64,000 nucleotides of DNA from Nemophila menziesii (Eukaryota; Streptophyta; Magnoliopsida; Boraginales; Hydrophyllaceae), in assembly GCA_029959085.1 (NCBI GenBank), contig JARWIR010000008.1, positions 2,046,001 to 2,110,000 on the forward strand, read 5' to 3'. The translations under genes and the position numbers were made by a program. Positions within the stretch are counted from its first letter, which is position 1. Each line of letters opens with the position of its first letter. Below, piece after piece: positions 50,473 to 62,130 of this stretch. The notes under the pieces are model-generated. The model worked only from the letters and a program-made list of their open reading frames with translations. It was not told the origin of the DNA and did no database searches.

Positions 50473-52061
50473 TGATGTCTCCCTAATTGTTCTTATCTTA
50501 GACCCTTGGAGACATCATTTTTTGTGTTTATGTGATTAGTTTGATAGACTTTTGGGCTAAATAGGCAATAATCCGAATTTCCTATTTTATTTCTAGTATT
50601 TTTAATTTATTAAACTTTTGCGCGTAATCTTGTGTATTTTAGTGGAAAGTTTGCAGGTTTTGAATATTAGCTAGGAGAGGAATCCGAGAAGAAAGTCAAA
50701 GATCGTGATATGGAGTCAAAGCTTGAAGATAAATCCCGAAAAGAATTATATTTTGAAGCTGCAAATCTGGATAACAGGCCAAAGATTGCTGATTTCGAGG
50801 CACTTACAAGTTGATTTAGCCGCTGACCTTTGAAGAGATTATGTTCCTTATCGAGTTACGGAAATTTAGCAAGTGATTTGAGGTCAATCAGAGTTATAAT
50901 GAATCGGCTAGAGCTGTTTTAGTAGAGGTGGTGCAGCAGTTACGGGATTTGGGCTTGATTAGTGGATTTGGCATTTTATTATTTACTTGATCCCTAATTA
51001 AAAGCCCATTCCGAATTTGAGCTTATAAAAGGAGCTTTTGACTTCTATTTTACACACCTCTCATTTTTATTCTTCAATTTAAAATCATTCTTAGAAGAGA
51101 GTGTCTAGAGAAGAAGCAGAAGCAAGGAAAAGAAGAAGCCAAGAGCTGGAGACTGTCTGTATCTCTATTTCGCAGCCAAACCAATTCCGAAATTAGGTTT
51201 CTCTGTATATTTATTTCTGTAAAACAATATGAATCTTATTTCTTTTAATTTAGTTTTATTTTCCATTAGCATGAGCTAATTTCTCTTAGTGCTTGAGAAC
51301 GCATAATGGGTGAATCCCTATTCTATTGATTTTCATATGTTTAAATTTGGGTTTTAATTAATTAAATCAAATTGGGTCTTTTACATTTTTCTGTAATTTT
51401 TGATTATTTACTGTTCTTAGAGTCGCGAACTAATAACAGGTTTTAGTATCTAAACTATTCCACATAGTGGCGTGTGGATCATCTTGACGGGGGGTTTAGG
51501 TGCAGAATCAATTACAGAATATAAAATAGAAACTATTTGACTTTGACGAGCGTACTTAATTTTATGGCCAATGAGGTAATTTTAGCTTAATCATTCGAAG
51601 GTGGATCATAATCACCCTGACGGGGTTTGTGACACCCTAGAATAGCTTCGTAGTCTACCCTGACGGGGGTACGAAGATTCCCGAATCCCGACCAATGTCA
51701 ATTGACCAATTTGCCCCTTAAACAACATATGTTATGAAATAGAGTTAGGAGGATCCCTTGCGTCTCTCAAGCACTACCTTCTATTTCTTGCGTCTAGCTA
51801 TTTATTATATGTGTTTTGTCATTTATTTACATTTTCATATTAGTCTTTCATACTTAGGATTAATACAAAAGCAACCAATCAATATTCAATTCAATTACTG
51901 TTTTCATAAGTGCAACCATTCATTAACTGATAAGCATTGTAGTTAACCATACCGTCCCTGCGAACGATCCTGTTTATCACTATTATTACTTGGGACAACC
52001 ACTTGCGGTTGTGGTTCTCTTTACTTATTGCATTATTTTTAGAACACACAACGGACCACCA
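50473..52061 (+). mobile_element. Solo LTR of the second Ty3/gypsy family
   Basis: It starts TGATGTCTCCCTAATTG and ends GGACCACCA, 1589 bp, the reverse complement of the LTR at 37670-39255. The flanks are GGCAT (50468-50472) and CGCAT (52062-52066), a 5-bp target duplication with one change. No primer site, gag or polypurine tract adjoins it, so it is a solo LTR left by recombination. A TATA-like region lies near 51000-51050 (GCTTATAAAAGGAGC). Confidence 0.9.
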
Positions 52062-52066
52062 CGCAT

Positions 52067-52210
52067 GAAGGATACCTTCAATGTAACAATGATATACTTA
52101 ATCAACATCCAAATCTCGTGGATGTCATTGTGCTAGAATTACTTCATGTGCAGGAGGAACCCCGAGACAATGTCACTGATGAGACTGCCCCTCCATATAT
52201 ATCAAATATT
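52067..52210 (+). pseudogene. Continuation of the ORF interrupted by the solo LTR
   Basis: It starts in the frame left at 50472: EGYLQCNNDILNQHPNLVDV, then LELLHVQEEPRDNVTDETAP. The join is in frame once the LTR and one copy of the target duplication are discounted, which shows the LTR landed inside a reading frame. The acidic tail after a conserved-looking YLQC...HP core resembles the end of plant gag-like/transposon ORFs. Function unknown. Confidence 0.5.
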
Positions 52211-52870
52211 TCTTTTTGTACCACATGTCTTTTATTTATGTTCTTAACAGTTGTTGGCATGTAGGGCTACCACGGAGGCATCGATGTATATATTGAGAAT
52301 GTTTGAGGGTGGCCATGTTGCTGTTGCCGTGACCGATGCTGCCACTTTTCTTTTGATTATTGTTGTTTTTTAGTATTGTAATTGGTCCATGTGGCCATAA
52401 TTTTTTTTGAATGGTATGATTAGGACTTAAGGTTGTTGATTTTGTTCTCTACTTGCCGGGGTAGCCTGCAAGGCTATCTTTGGTCTTATGATATGGAAAT
52501 ATAATCGTTCCCTTAGTATATACTTTTGTTTTTATGACAATGTTCGGCCATTTTAGGCCTTGTTCGAGCTTTTCCTACCCTTTATTTGATGACAGGTGTA
52601 GGGGTCGTGTTGCTGATGCAACATTTCTTTGAAGATATAATACTATATATTTTCTTCTAGGCGTAAATGTTCTTGATGTAAATTGCTGAACTTTTTGTAA
52701 TGCCATACTTTTTAACGAATAACAATTTTTCTCAAAGTATTGTCTACTTTTTCTGTCTTTTTTTTTTCTTTTTTCATAATTAACGTAGTACTGGTAGCTA
52801 TTTCATACTATATCACCACCCCTTACTTCTGGGATGATGATAAGAATGGGTACCTTTTTTGGACTTTTTG
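52211..52870. other. Intergenic, nothing recognised
   Basis: T-rich on the plus strand. No ORF or repeat of note. Confidence 0.5.
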
Positions 52871-53157
52871 GAAACTTTGTGCCGACACAAGGCGTCAGAC
52901 TTTATAAATATCAGTGATGACACAAGTGTCAGACTTTATGAATATATGTCAACTGAAGGGTTAGAATTTGTGAATACTTCGTTTTGAAACAAGGGTATGA
53001 AGTTATAAATATTTTATGCCGACACTAGTGCATGACTTTCTGAATAATTTTTGTTGATACAAGGTTCGGATTTTATGTTTACTATGTGTTGATACAAGGA
53101 TCAGATTTTATGAGTAATATGTGACAACACATGGGTTGTACTTTATGAATACTTTGT
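52871..53157. repeat. Minisatellite, eight degenerate copies of about 35 bp
   Basis: Consensus about GTGYYGACACAAGGGTCAGACTT plus TATGAATAYTTT. Units start near 52872, 52914, 52948, 52981, 53016, 53052, 53086 and 53121. Spacing is even (about 33-42), while bases differ at many places. Confidence 0.88.
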
Positions 53158-55121
53158 TTCTTAATAATTTGGATCTCTCAACATTTTTAGATCGGAGTTA
53201 GCTTTGATCGACCCATAGTCATGATCACAGGAGGCAGAATGAAAAGGTATGGACTTATTCAGGGTAGGATTTCTTTGACTGACTCCTATTAGGAAGTTAA
53301 TTCCGAACGCAATGTTGGTTTTAAATTTTTTAGGTTTTTAGATTTCTTTCAGGTTGAGAAATCGTCGACCTACCCCTAGTAGGAAGTCAAATGACAACGT
53401 GAAGTTAGTCTTCTGGAAAGTTTCTCTCTTTCGACTTTTCAGGGTGAGAATTATATAAATTGACATGATGCCGAGAAATTTCTGAAGGTTAGAGCTGATT
53501 TACAGTATCATTATAGTAGATCGAATTCTTACATGATTTTTACCTATGTTTCTTGCTTGATACAATTTTCTCTTTGTGTTCAGATGGAGAATTCATGTGT
53601 TTGTAATACAAGATCTCCAATCTTGATGTCTTTTGGCCAAAACTTCTTCGGGGAGGCTCGGCTACTACTATTTTTCAATATTTGACCGAAGATATGCCTT
53701 TTCTCGGGTGTCTTTAATTATGTCCAGGTCCCCTTACAAGTTTTGATTATTGCTTTAAATTTAAATTTGCTAATTTCGAACTAAGTGTTGAAATAACAAT
53801 TGGCAGCAATGCTTCACACCTACAGGTTATGTTGTAGGGAGTTCCATTTGTAACCAATTGTATCTCACACCCATAGGTTAGGTTGTAGGGATATTCATTT
53901 TTGGTCGAGTGAGTGTACGAAGGTTCGATATCACCACATTAGCTCTGGAAATATATCCGAAGAGTAACGACTCAATTTGGTATGTATGTATTTCGGTTTG
54001 AAAAACTAGAAGCTTGTGTCCTTGTCTAAGAAAAACTTTGGCATGTTAGTCAAAGTCCTTTCCTTTTGAGTAAGTGAGAACTCAATACCAAATTGGTGAA
54101 TCTTACGTTTAAACTGCAAAAGGATAAATGAGCGACCCAAAACTAGGAACATTACTTGCATCAATATTTCAATATCCAAATATACTTGTCTCACATCACT
54201 ATATACACACATAAAAAAAAGCATATAAGAAACAATTTTACCATCTCCTAACATCAAAAGAATGTTAGTACATAACCCATCATATAAACGCAACACCAAA
54301 AAAGACTCTTCCCTACTCACATCGCCACAACACATTTACTCCACGACCATGAACACTCAAAAACAATATGGGAAGCGTACTTAAAGGTGCGGAGCCATGA
54401 ATTTTAGTTGAGGAAAGCCACGAGTTAATTGCACTAAGGTTGTCTCTATATTATGATAAATTGCAACACAGGTCCCTGTATTGTGCATAATTGCACTACG
54501 GTCCTTATGACTTCTATTGAGTCATATGAACTATAAGTCTATATCAATTTTTTGAGTTAGAGTGCAATGTAGGTATTATGCAAAAATTGCAATATAGGAC
54601 CCTATAGTAAGTTTTATTAAATTACTCTATAAGTCCATCTATCCTTTTTTTTTGAGTATGATGTTTCATATGCATTAGTGTATATTAGTCGAATCAATTC
54701 AACAATGTATAGTATCAGTAGTCTATCACATTAAAGGTAATTATATTCAATTTAAAAAGCTGAGGGGCAAAATAAAAATTCTGGAAAATTGAGGGACCAT
54801 AAGGTATAAGGCTTGGATACTATTTGAAAGATATGGTTGTTATTTTGCCTAACAACAAAGATAAAGAAAGATCCACAGAAGAAATCAACTCTAAATATAA
54901 TAATATACATTAAAAGTACAAAAGTAAAACCCTTCAATATATTTGAATCATGGAAATTTGCCTTTTCTACCCTTTGATTTATCATAAGTATAATATAGTT
55001 GAAGATACAAAATCTAATCTAGGGTCACTTTCCCCTACTGTCATCTGGTTTGCAGAAACAAAAAATGAGGCATAAAATATGTTTATCACAAAAACCAAAA
55101 CTGAGGCATACATAGTTTTTT
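53158..55121. other. Mostly unassigned; a 52-bp two-copy repeat inside
   Basis: 53812-53914 holds two copies of CACACC..(C/T)A(C/T)AGGTTA.GTTGTAGGGA. 53300-53420 repeats the phrase TAGGAAGT(T/C)AA(T/A) twice. The minus ORF at 54006-54335 (109 codons) has no motif I know. 54440-54610 has a phrase resembling 29960-30120. It may be the non-coding part of an old element. Confidence 0.4.
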
Positions 55122-56153
55122 CTATGATAAGATTTCCCTTTCTTCAAGATCCTCATTCATAATCTGGAATTCATCTTCTAAAAAGTCGTCCTTTATGTAC
55201 AAACCAAGGCTTTGTAAAGTACCAAATGAAGAATCTTTCATTAATCTTTGTAGTTGATTAAAAAACTTGAGACTATCATCAATTTCAATCACTTTTCTCC
55301 ATCTGCTCAAATGCAATCTTTTTCAGACTCTCTTTCATCTCTTTTGTTACAAAATCACACTGGATAATGAATGAAATTTAGAGTTCAGTACATTATCCAT
55401 AAACACATGCAAAATTCCAAAGAATATTATTGCATTATTTGCCTGATCAAGGAGTGTGTATTGTTTTGCTTTTGCTATTGTCTCTGCAAATCGACTCTTT
55501 AACATAGCAGCACGTTGAGCGTGTTTAGGAGTTAGTCAAACATCAACAAAACATGAAAAAAACATTAAGTTTCGTTTAGCACATGAACGATAATCAATTA
55601 TTGAATCCTTAAATTAATTAACCCAAGTAATATAAAAAATAATCAACTAACCACTTGAATATGCTTGAAATTTACTGATCTGAAGGCCACATTTTGAGTT
55701 CCTATTTGCAGGCTTAGGAATAGAAGATCCACCTGAAAATGCTCGAGATTTTGAGGCCACTGAGCTAATTGCAGGTTTAATTATGGAAGATCCACACGAA
55801 GAAACTCTACTAGCATTCACTTTCCTTGACAAAGGGGTTACATCACTTTTAGTAATATGAGCACCCTTTAGTATGCCAACACATTGCTGATTTATACTTA
55901 TATCCATCTTTCTTCTTTTCTCTATGGGACCATTCTGCATATCTTCAAACGCATGCTTTTTATTCAGACCTTGAACAAGTACTTCCTCACTACTGTTCAT
56001 GTTCAACTTCTTGATTTCATGTTTCTCTGAATTAACTCGAACACCCTTTAAGCTTATTTTGACTATCAGCTTCTTTCTAGAAGAGTTCTCAGTACTCGTC
56101 ATATTAGGATTTGTTAGCGGCCTTTCAGATACCATTACCATTGATTTCTCCAA
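55122..56153 (-). pseudogene. GTE-like (BET family) gene relic lacking the bromodomain
   Basis: Plant GTE proteins read acetyl-histones through a bromodomain. Here the first exon (56153-55647) gives RKKLIVKISLKGVRV and EKRRKMDISINQQCVGILK, the lead-in to the bromodomain, then jumps to a Ser-rich linker (SSVASKSRAF, NSKCGLQISKFQAYSSG) that belongs after it. About 100 bromodomain residues are missing. Next, TPKHAQRAAMLKSRFAETIA (about 55530-55460) and VIEIDDSLKFFNQLQRL to LGLYIKDDFLEDE (55290-55160) match the conserved C-terminal parts. An extra base in the run GAGAAAAGTG shifts the last frame, and the junctions lack a good acceptor near 55540. Probably a pseudogene; a spliced short form cannot be excluded. 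Confidence 0.8.
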
Positions 56154-57124
56154 TTATTACCTACAAAAATTGGCATGTAATCAGAGACCCAATTCAACCC
56201 AATTCTTGTTAATGTTACATCTACATATCCTATATCAACACTAAACACTTTTTAAGAACGGACAATAGTCTAAAACTACCACCGTTCCTAAGTAACTTCT
56301 TATTTTCTTACCATCTATCAATTTGTCTGCGAAGCTTAAGTATAAAAATCCAACCGTAATATAGTGGTTGTTTCGATAAGTAATTGAATATATTTGATAT
56401 ATGTATACTTATCATGCAATTTTTACCTAGGGAATTTATAGTGCAATTAACTTATAAAGGAATCGTTTTATTGGAATTACAATTACTTACCTCGGTAGCG
56501 ATCACAGAATAACACAGTCCCAGGAAAAAAATAGATTAGGGTTTTTTCTTCTTTTCTTGGTTTACTATTTGGATCTTTTGTATTTGAATTGTAGTTTTTA
56601 TAGTTTATTTTTATTTTTAAGTAACACCGACTTTAACTTTTTTTTTTGGTCGGCTATTCCATCTACTATTACCGATTACAAAATTCAGCCAATTCTTAAT
56701 CTAGTAAAAGATCTTGTAATGTCAAAATGGCCATCTGTATTGAATACCGTCCTAGCATTACGCGTACGATCAGCTAGACATTCATGTCTTCGCGGGAGAT
56801 GCCTGAAAAACAGACTCCCATGGGACTCGGCAATCTGTTTAATCCGACATAAGGCCGGACTTTCCACCACACAGTTGACAACGACTGAATACCTTGAATA
56901 GATCAAGGTTGTGTAAGGTTGTGTGAACAAATGACAGCCTTATATCCAGGATAGGCAAGGCTCAGAAGCTTCCAACACCTTTTTAATACTGGGTTGAATG
57001 TTTAGCTTTGAAAGTGGAGAGAAGTATAAGGGGCTTTTTCTCTTTATTAAGTTTTTTTAGTCACGTGCTTTTAATGATGTCTATCTTTTTTATTTTCTTT
57101 TATATTGGAGACAAAATAAAGTTT
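56154..57124. other. 5' flank of the GTE relic and unassigned sequence
   Basis: 56690-56900 is less AT-rich than its surroundings, with open frames on both strands (114 and 81 codons), but neither matches a family I know. Nothing else seen. Confidence 0.45.
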
Positions 57125-60100
57125 GGTTTTTGTTTTTTTTCCTTTTTGTTTTTTTACATTTAAGATATTACAGATATATACATTTAGAATTAACATATCC
57201 ATATCTTGGAGAATTAACATAGAAATTTTTCAAAAGGTTTCAATTTCATTAATGTCACATATCTGACTTCTTTTGCTAGAGTGTCTACTCACCCATTGAA
57301 TTTTCGTGGGATATGTTTAAAGAACACCAGACCAACTTTTGTTGCCAACTTCTTGATTTCTCTGATCTATGGTTAGAACCTCCATCTAGCTACCGACACC
57401 TGCTTTATACCTTGAATTATCTCAAGGTTATCAGAGAAGATGGTTATCTCCTCGTGTGGTTGGTCTCTTCTTGTGTCTAATGTAGAATTATTGTTTGCGC
57501 TTCTCCCTCTGTACAAGAATTACAATTAATAGTCGTCGAGAATTCGGTTCGAGATCCTGTATTTTTATTAACCTAAACTACTCATATCCCTGTGAGTTTG
57601 TGTGACTGGTCAAAATATGCATCACATGTGAATGCTATATTTGTTTGGAACTCCAGATCACCATTTGTATTATTTCCAATATCTATATTTGTAAGTTGTC
57701 CTTGTTCACTTGTAACCCAATCTCGACCAAATTGTTCATCCATATTTTTTATGGTGATTCGGATGATCTCGTCGGACTCTATTTTGTAGTTGTTATGCCT
57801 GTTTTTCATTTTTTATTTCCATAAATTTCAAATGATTAACAATACTTACGATACGACTACTTCTCTTCTCCATCCACCGTTGACAAAAATATCTGTTATC
57901 TTAAGAATCTATTTTCAATTCCTCCGTTGACATGTGTTGATTTGAAGAGCTGATCTAGCCCATACCAATTTAGCTATTCCATATGTGAGTAGCATATGTT
58001 CCACTGTTTCTTGTTCCATATTACACCACTGGCATTCTATTTCAACTTCACATTTCCTTGTCACTAGATTTTTACCTGTTGGTATAGCATCATTACAATT
58101 TTTCCAATTGAATATTCTAACCTTTGTGGGCACGATTGATCTCCAAATGGTTTTCCATAGCGTGCTCTCAGCTGGAACTGCATTTGACTGGTGCGGCTCT
58201 TCAAAAACTTCTACATTTGTAAGAACATTGTATCCTGTCTTTGTAATGTATTCTCCACTGTTTGCATAAGGCCAAATAAAATTATTAGGTAAGTATCTTG
58301 AGTACACTTTTTCCCTCAAAATGACTGAAATAATCGGATCTAGGAAGATTTTGTCTAATAATTCTTTGTTCTACTCCGTCGAATCATCCACCCAAAATTC
58401 TTTAGTTTTTGTATTTCACATTCATTCGGTTTTTCTATTTTCCATGGAATATCTAACCATTTATCCGTCCAGATATTTATTGATTCTATACCTTTAATAA
58501 GTGTCGCCGCCAAGGTGTTTGGAGTATTAAGAATTCTCCATGCTTGTACTACGTGTAATGCTTTATTCATTCGCTTGAAATCTTCGAAACCCATTCCTCC
58601 TAGCATTTTGTTAATCGCCAGTTTTTCCCATGACATCCAATGTATTCGTTTTTGTTCACCTGAATTCCACCAAAAATTCGAGATTTCTGAGATTAGCTTA
58701 TTACAAAAGATAACACGAAAAGAAAATAACAACATCGAGTAGCTCGGTAATGCTTGGAGCACTACCTTTATAAATATTTATTTCCCCCTTCTGATAAGAG
58801 TTGTGCTTTCCATCCTTCTGTATTTTTAAATAATTTTTCCGATATCCATTGTAGTGATTGTACCTTTTTCTTGTATTCTTAGTCTAGTAGTGACATATGC
58901 CTTGCAATGATCCGGTGTATACTTACTAAAACAGATAGACGATTTTATAATATTAATTCTTTGTCCTGATCTTGCACAGTATGTTGTAATATACTCTCTG
59001 AATTGTTCAATTTCATATCCTTCAGTTGTCACGAAGAAAAGTGAATCATCTGCAAATAATAAGTGAGTAATAACCGTGATATTCCTAGTAATTTGTATTA
59101 CTTTTATCTGATTCTGGTCAACCTTCTTCTCAATTTCACTAATTAAAGATTCCGTCATTAAAGAGAAAAGGAAAGGAGACAACGGGTCTCTTTGCCGTAA
59201 TCCCCTTTCCGATTTGAATTTACGTAGCCTATCTCCAATAAAATTTAACTGAAAGGTAACCGATTTCAAGAAATTCGAGATCCAGGTAATCCATGTATCA
59301 TTAAAACTTAATTTTTGTAGTATTAATAATAAAAAAATCCCTTCATACATGATCGTACGCTTTAGCCATGTCGAGTTTTATTGCCACCATTGGTTTTGCA
59401 TTTTTCCGTTTTCTTTTCATATAAAAGGAGACTTCTTGCGCTACGAGTATATTGTCTTGGATTGGCTTGTTTTTAATAAATGTCGCTTGTGTTGGTGATA
59501 CGATATCATTCATAAACTCCTGTAACCTGTTGGCTAGTATTTTGCTATTATTTTATATCCAAAGTTAACTCATAATATCGTTCGGTAGTCTCCAATACCT
59601 TCCCGTGTTTCTCCTTTCAGGATCAGAGTGACCAATGTTTTTTTTAAGTTATCGAGAGATATGTTATTCATAAACAAATCAAGAGCCATTATGTAAACAT
59701 CCTACTGTATAATATACCAATATTCCTGATAGAACTTACCATTTAATCTATCCGATCCTGGCGCTTTTGTTGGTGACATATCAAACACCACTTTTCACAC
59801 TTCTTTAAGTGTCGGTTGTTGCGTAAGTTTGTAATTCATGTCATCTGTTACCTTTCTCTGGATTGCTTCAATCGCTTCTTCCATACTCTCCTTATTCTTT
59901 TCTTTAAAATTTGCAAGTGATAATTCTGGAAATTATTTCTGACATCAGACATCTCCTCTAGCCATATTCCATTTTTGTCCTTAATGCGATATATCCAATT
60001 CACGTGTCTTCTTTTGCTGGTGGCTAAATAGAAAAATTTGGTGTTTTTGTCTCCATATTTTATCCAACTTTTTCTTGCTTTATTGAACTAGTCTTTTCTT

Positions 60101-61075
60101 CTGCTTCGTATGTTCTCCTTATCTCCTCCTTTATTCTGATTTGTTCATCCACTATATATGTCGTTATAGTGGTTGTTCTAAGTCCAGCAGTCTCCTAGTC
60201 AATTCTTTGATCTTATTTGTGTTGTTTTGAAACGTTCGTTTGCTCCAACCTCCAGTGCCACGATAGTAATGTCTTGATTTTCCATAAAAAATGTAATGAT
60301 TCTTCTTCTCCTGGTTCTCCCCGTGTTGTCTTTACCACTCCCTCACATTCCTTATGGTCTATCCACATTGTTTTGAATTTAAACCATCTTTGTCTAGTAT
60401 TCATTGATCTATCGTCTTGTAGTATTAACAGGTAGTGATCTAATCCAATTTCTGGTGGAACATATACTTGTGCGTTTACATACCTGTTTAACCAATCACT
60501 TGAAGCAAATGCCCGATCAAGTTTGACCTTGACGTGCTTGTCAGTCCGCCTGTTAGTCCAAGTAAAAAAGCGTCCATTAGAATGTATTTCTCCTAATCCA
60601 TTATTCGAAATAAAAAGATCGAATTCATGCATACGTTTACTATCGGGACACGTAGTACTTAATTTTTTGCAATTAAGTTATCATTAAAATCACATGTAAG
60701 AATCCACGGTTTATTAGTATTATGATTCCATATTTTTAATCTTTGTTCCAGTTTCGTAGGTGCGTGTATACAAACTATAAAATAGGGAAAATAAGCATCG
60801 TTAATATACATAATTAAAAAATATTGGCTAGACATAATAACTTCTAGCTTAGTGTCTGTTTGCCTAAACAACAAAATGCTACTGGAATGATAAGTATTTT
60901 CGACTGGATACCTAATATAACTATTAGCATATTTAAAGTTTTTAAGACTTTGGCAGCATCAACTGTAACATAGTTTCAACAAAACACGCGATTCTCGGTT
61001 TAAACCTATTCATAACAGACTTTATACTAGATATCGTCAGAGGAGCCCGTATCCCCTGACAATTCCAAATGCAAG
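57125..61075 (-). mobile_element. Long degenerate LINE (non-LTR retrotransposon), endonuclease to RNase H
   Basis: The minus strand holds, in order from 61075: endonuclease (WNCQGIRAPLTISSIKS, YFIVCIHAPTKL, WILTCDFNDNL, FFTWTNRRTDKHVKVKLDR, GLDHYLLI), reverse transcriptase (GLRQRDPLSPFLFS and LLFADDSLFF with the FADD catalytic pair, 59350-58826), C-terminal RT/thumb part (GGMGFEDFKRMNKAL, 58762-58355), zf-RVT (TLWKTIWRSIVPTKVRIFNW, then C-x-x-C-x(7)-H at 58319-57915) and RNase H (FTCDAYFD, EGEAQ). The T-rich run at 57125-57152 is the poly-A tail. It has many stops and frameshifts and no ORF1, so it is 5'-truncated. Confidence 0.9.
58826..59350 (-). pseudogene. LINE reverse transcriptase core
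   Basis: Longest intact frame of the element (174 codons). Key motifs are FQLNFIGDRLRKFKSERGLR, QRDPLSPFLFSLMTESLI and FADDSLFFV, with the two catalytic Asp residues preserved. The N-terminal part (palm motifs IIAK and RRPISL-like) continues in broken frames up to about 59900. It would prime cDNA synthesis at the nicked target. Confidence 0.93.
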
Positions 61076-61427
61076 TTGTAGCTTAACGTCTTAGGGACAG
61101 ACCGGATATCCCTTATTGCATTAACCGGATATCCCTCATAAGATTAACCTTATCTTTATCACATTTTTTAACAATCCATTGCATTTTATTTTTTATAATC
61201 AAAATCCACATATTGCCACTATTCCTAATAATAGTCCAATGAAGTAAGCCCAATGAAGTAATATCGCCCTTCTCCTTGCATAGTTGGCTCAAGCATAGCT
61301 GAACAATTTGGTCAAGCACCAACCACATAGTTTTCCCAAATTAAATTTTTTGACTTCAACCTATGAAAAGTAAAAAATTTCCAAAGCCCAGGCCCACCTC
61401 TTCTCCTTCCTCCTTCTTTACTAATTT
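61076..61427. other. Spacer between two LINE pieces, nothing recognised
   Basis: The minus ORF 61113-61328 has no known motif. A short repeat of CCGGATATCCCT(T/C)AT occurs at about 61103 and 61124. Confidence 0.5.
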
Positions 61428-62130
61428 TTTTTTTGAACAATAAAAGGGTGCTAAGCACCCCGCAAACATATGACAATCCCTATCCCATACCTAATTTACA
61501 AAAAAGACCGGCTAAGTGAAAGGGGAAAAAAATCCCTATTCCTATCTTCCGTTGTCTTGTGCCTAGCTTCCTTAGCAAGTTTATCCGCCAACTTGTTGAG
61601 ATTCCTCTTGATATGGTAAAATTGAGGTCCGTTCTCGTTACAGTTGTGAATAATACTCCGAAGTATGGGTTGGATGGACCAACGTGGTGCTGACACTTGC
61701 TTTATACCTTGAATGACTTCAAGGTTATCCGATAGCACCATCTTGCTAATATTTTGGTTGAGTTTCCCCAATTCGACTGCTTTTAGTACTGCGTTCGCTT
61801 CTCCTTCTACAGCCGAGTCACAGTCCATACTGAAGGAATGATTAACTGTAGATTTAGTTTGATGGTTGACTTCAACTACCGCCGATCTTGTGTGCTCGTA
61901 TTTGTTATTAAAAGAAGCATCGCAATAATATAAGATTTCGGGTCCCGTTGTGTTCATTATTGGTGGAGAATCTTCCTCCGTTGTGGGTGTGGATTTTTTT
62001 ACACCTTTGGCCTTATTCCAATATATTCTGTGTAGTTCTGCCATTAGCTTGTTCGTGTTCTGAATTATAATTGTTCCATTCACTGCACTGTCTTCGTGAA
62101 CCCCTTTCATTTTACCTTTCCAAACTTCTT
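61428..62130 (-). mobile_element. LINE 3' segment with RNase H domain
   Basis: The frame 62137-61496 (213 codons) is uninterrupted. It has a linker, then the RVT_3 RNase H: YYCDASFNN (Asp), SAVEGEANAVLKAVEL (Glu), MVLSDNLEVIQGI (Asp) and FYHIKRNLNKLADKLAKEA (His and the second Asp region). All catalytic positions appear kept. The T-run at 61428-61437 is the poly-A tail. The right edge joins plus-strand RT sequence of a LINE at about 62130. Confidence 0.9.

Noticed and set aside
37670..52061. A single complete LTR retrotransposon bounded by the two 1.59-kb LTRs
   Set aside because: The two LTRs are in opposite orientation, the right one has its own target duplication, and no gag-pol lies between them.
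52871..53157. CRISPR-like array
   Set aside because: Units are contiguous and diverged without unique spacers, and the context is plant nuclear DNA.
54006..54335. 109-codon minus-strand ORF as a gene
   Set aside because: No recognised domain; hydrophobic and Ser-poor, with no splice or promoter support.
56557..56930. Overlapping ORFs in a GC-richer patch as a gene or organelle DNA insert
   Set aside because: No match to plastid or mitochondrial genes I know and no motif on either strand.
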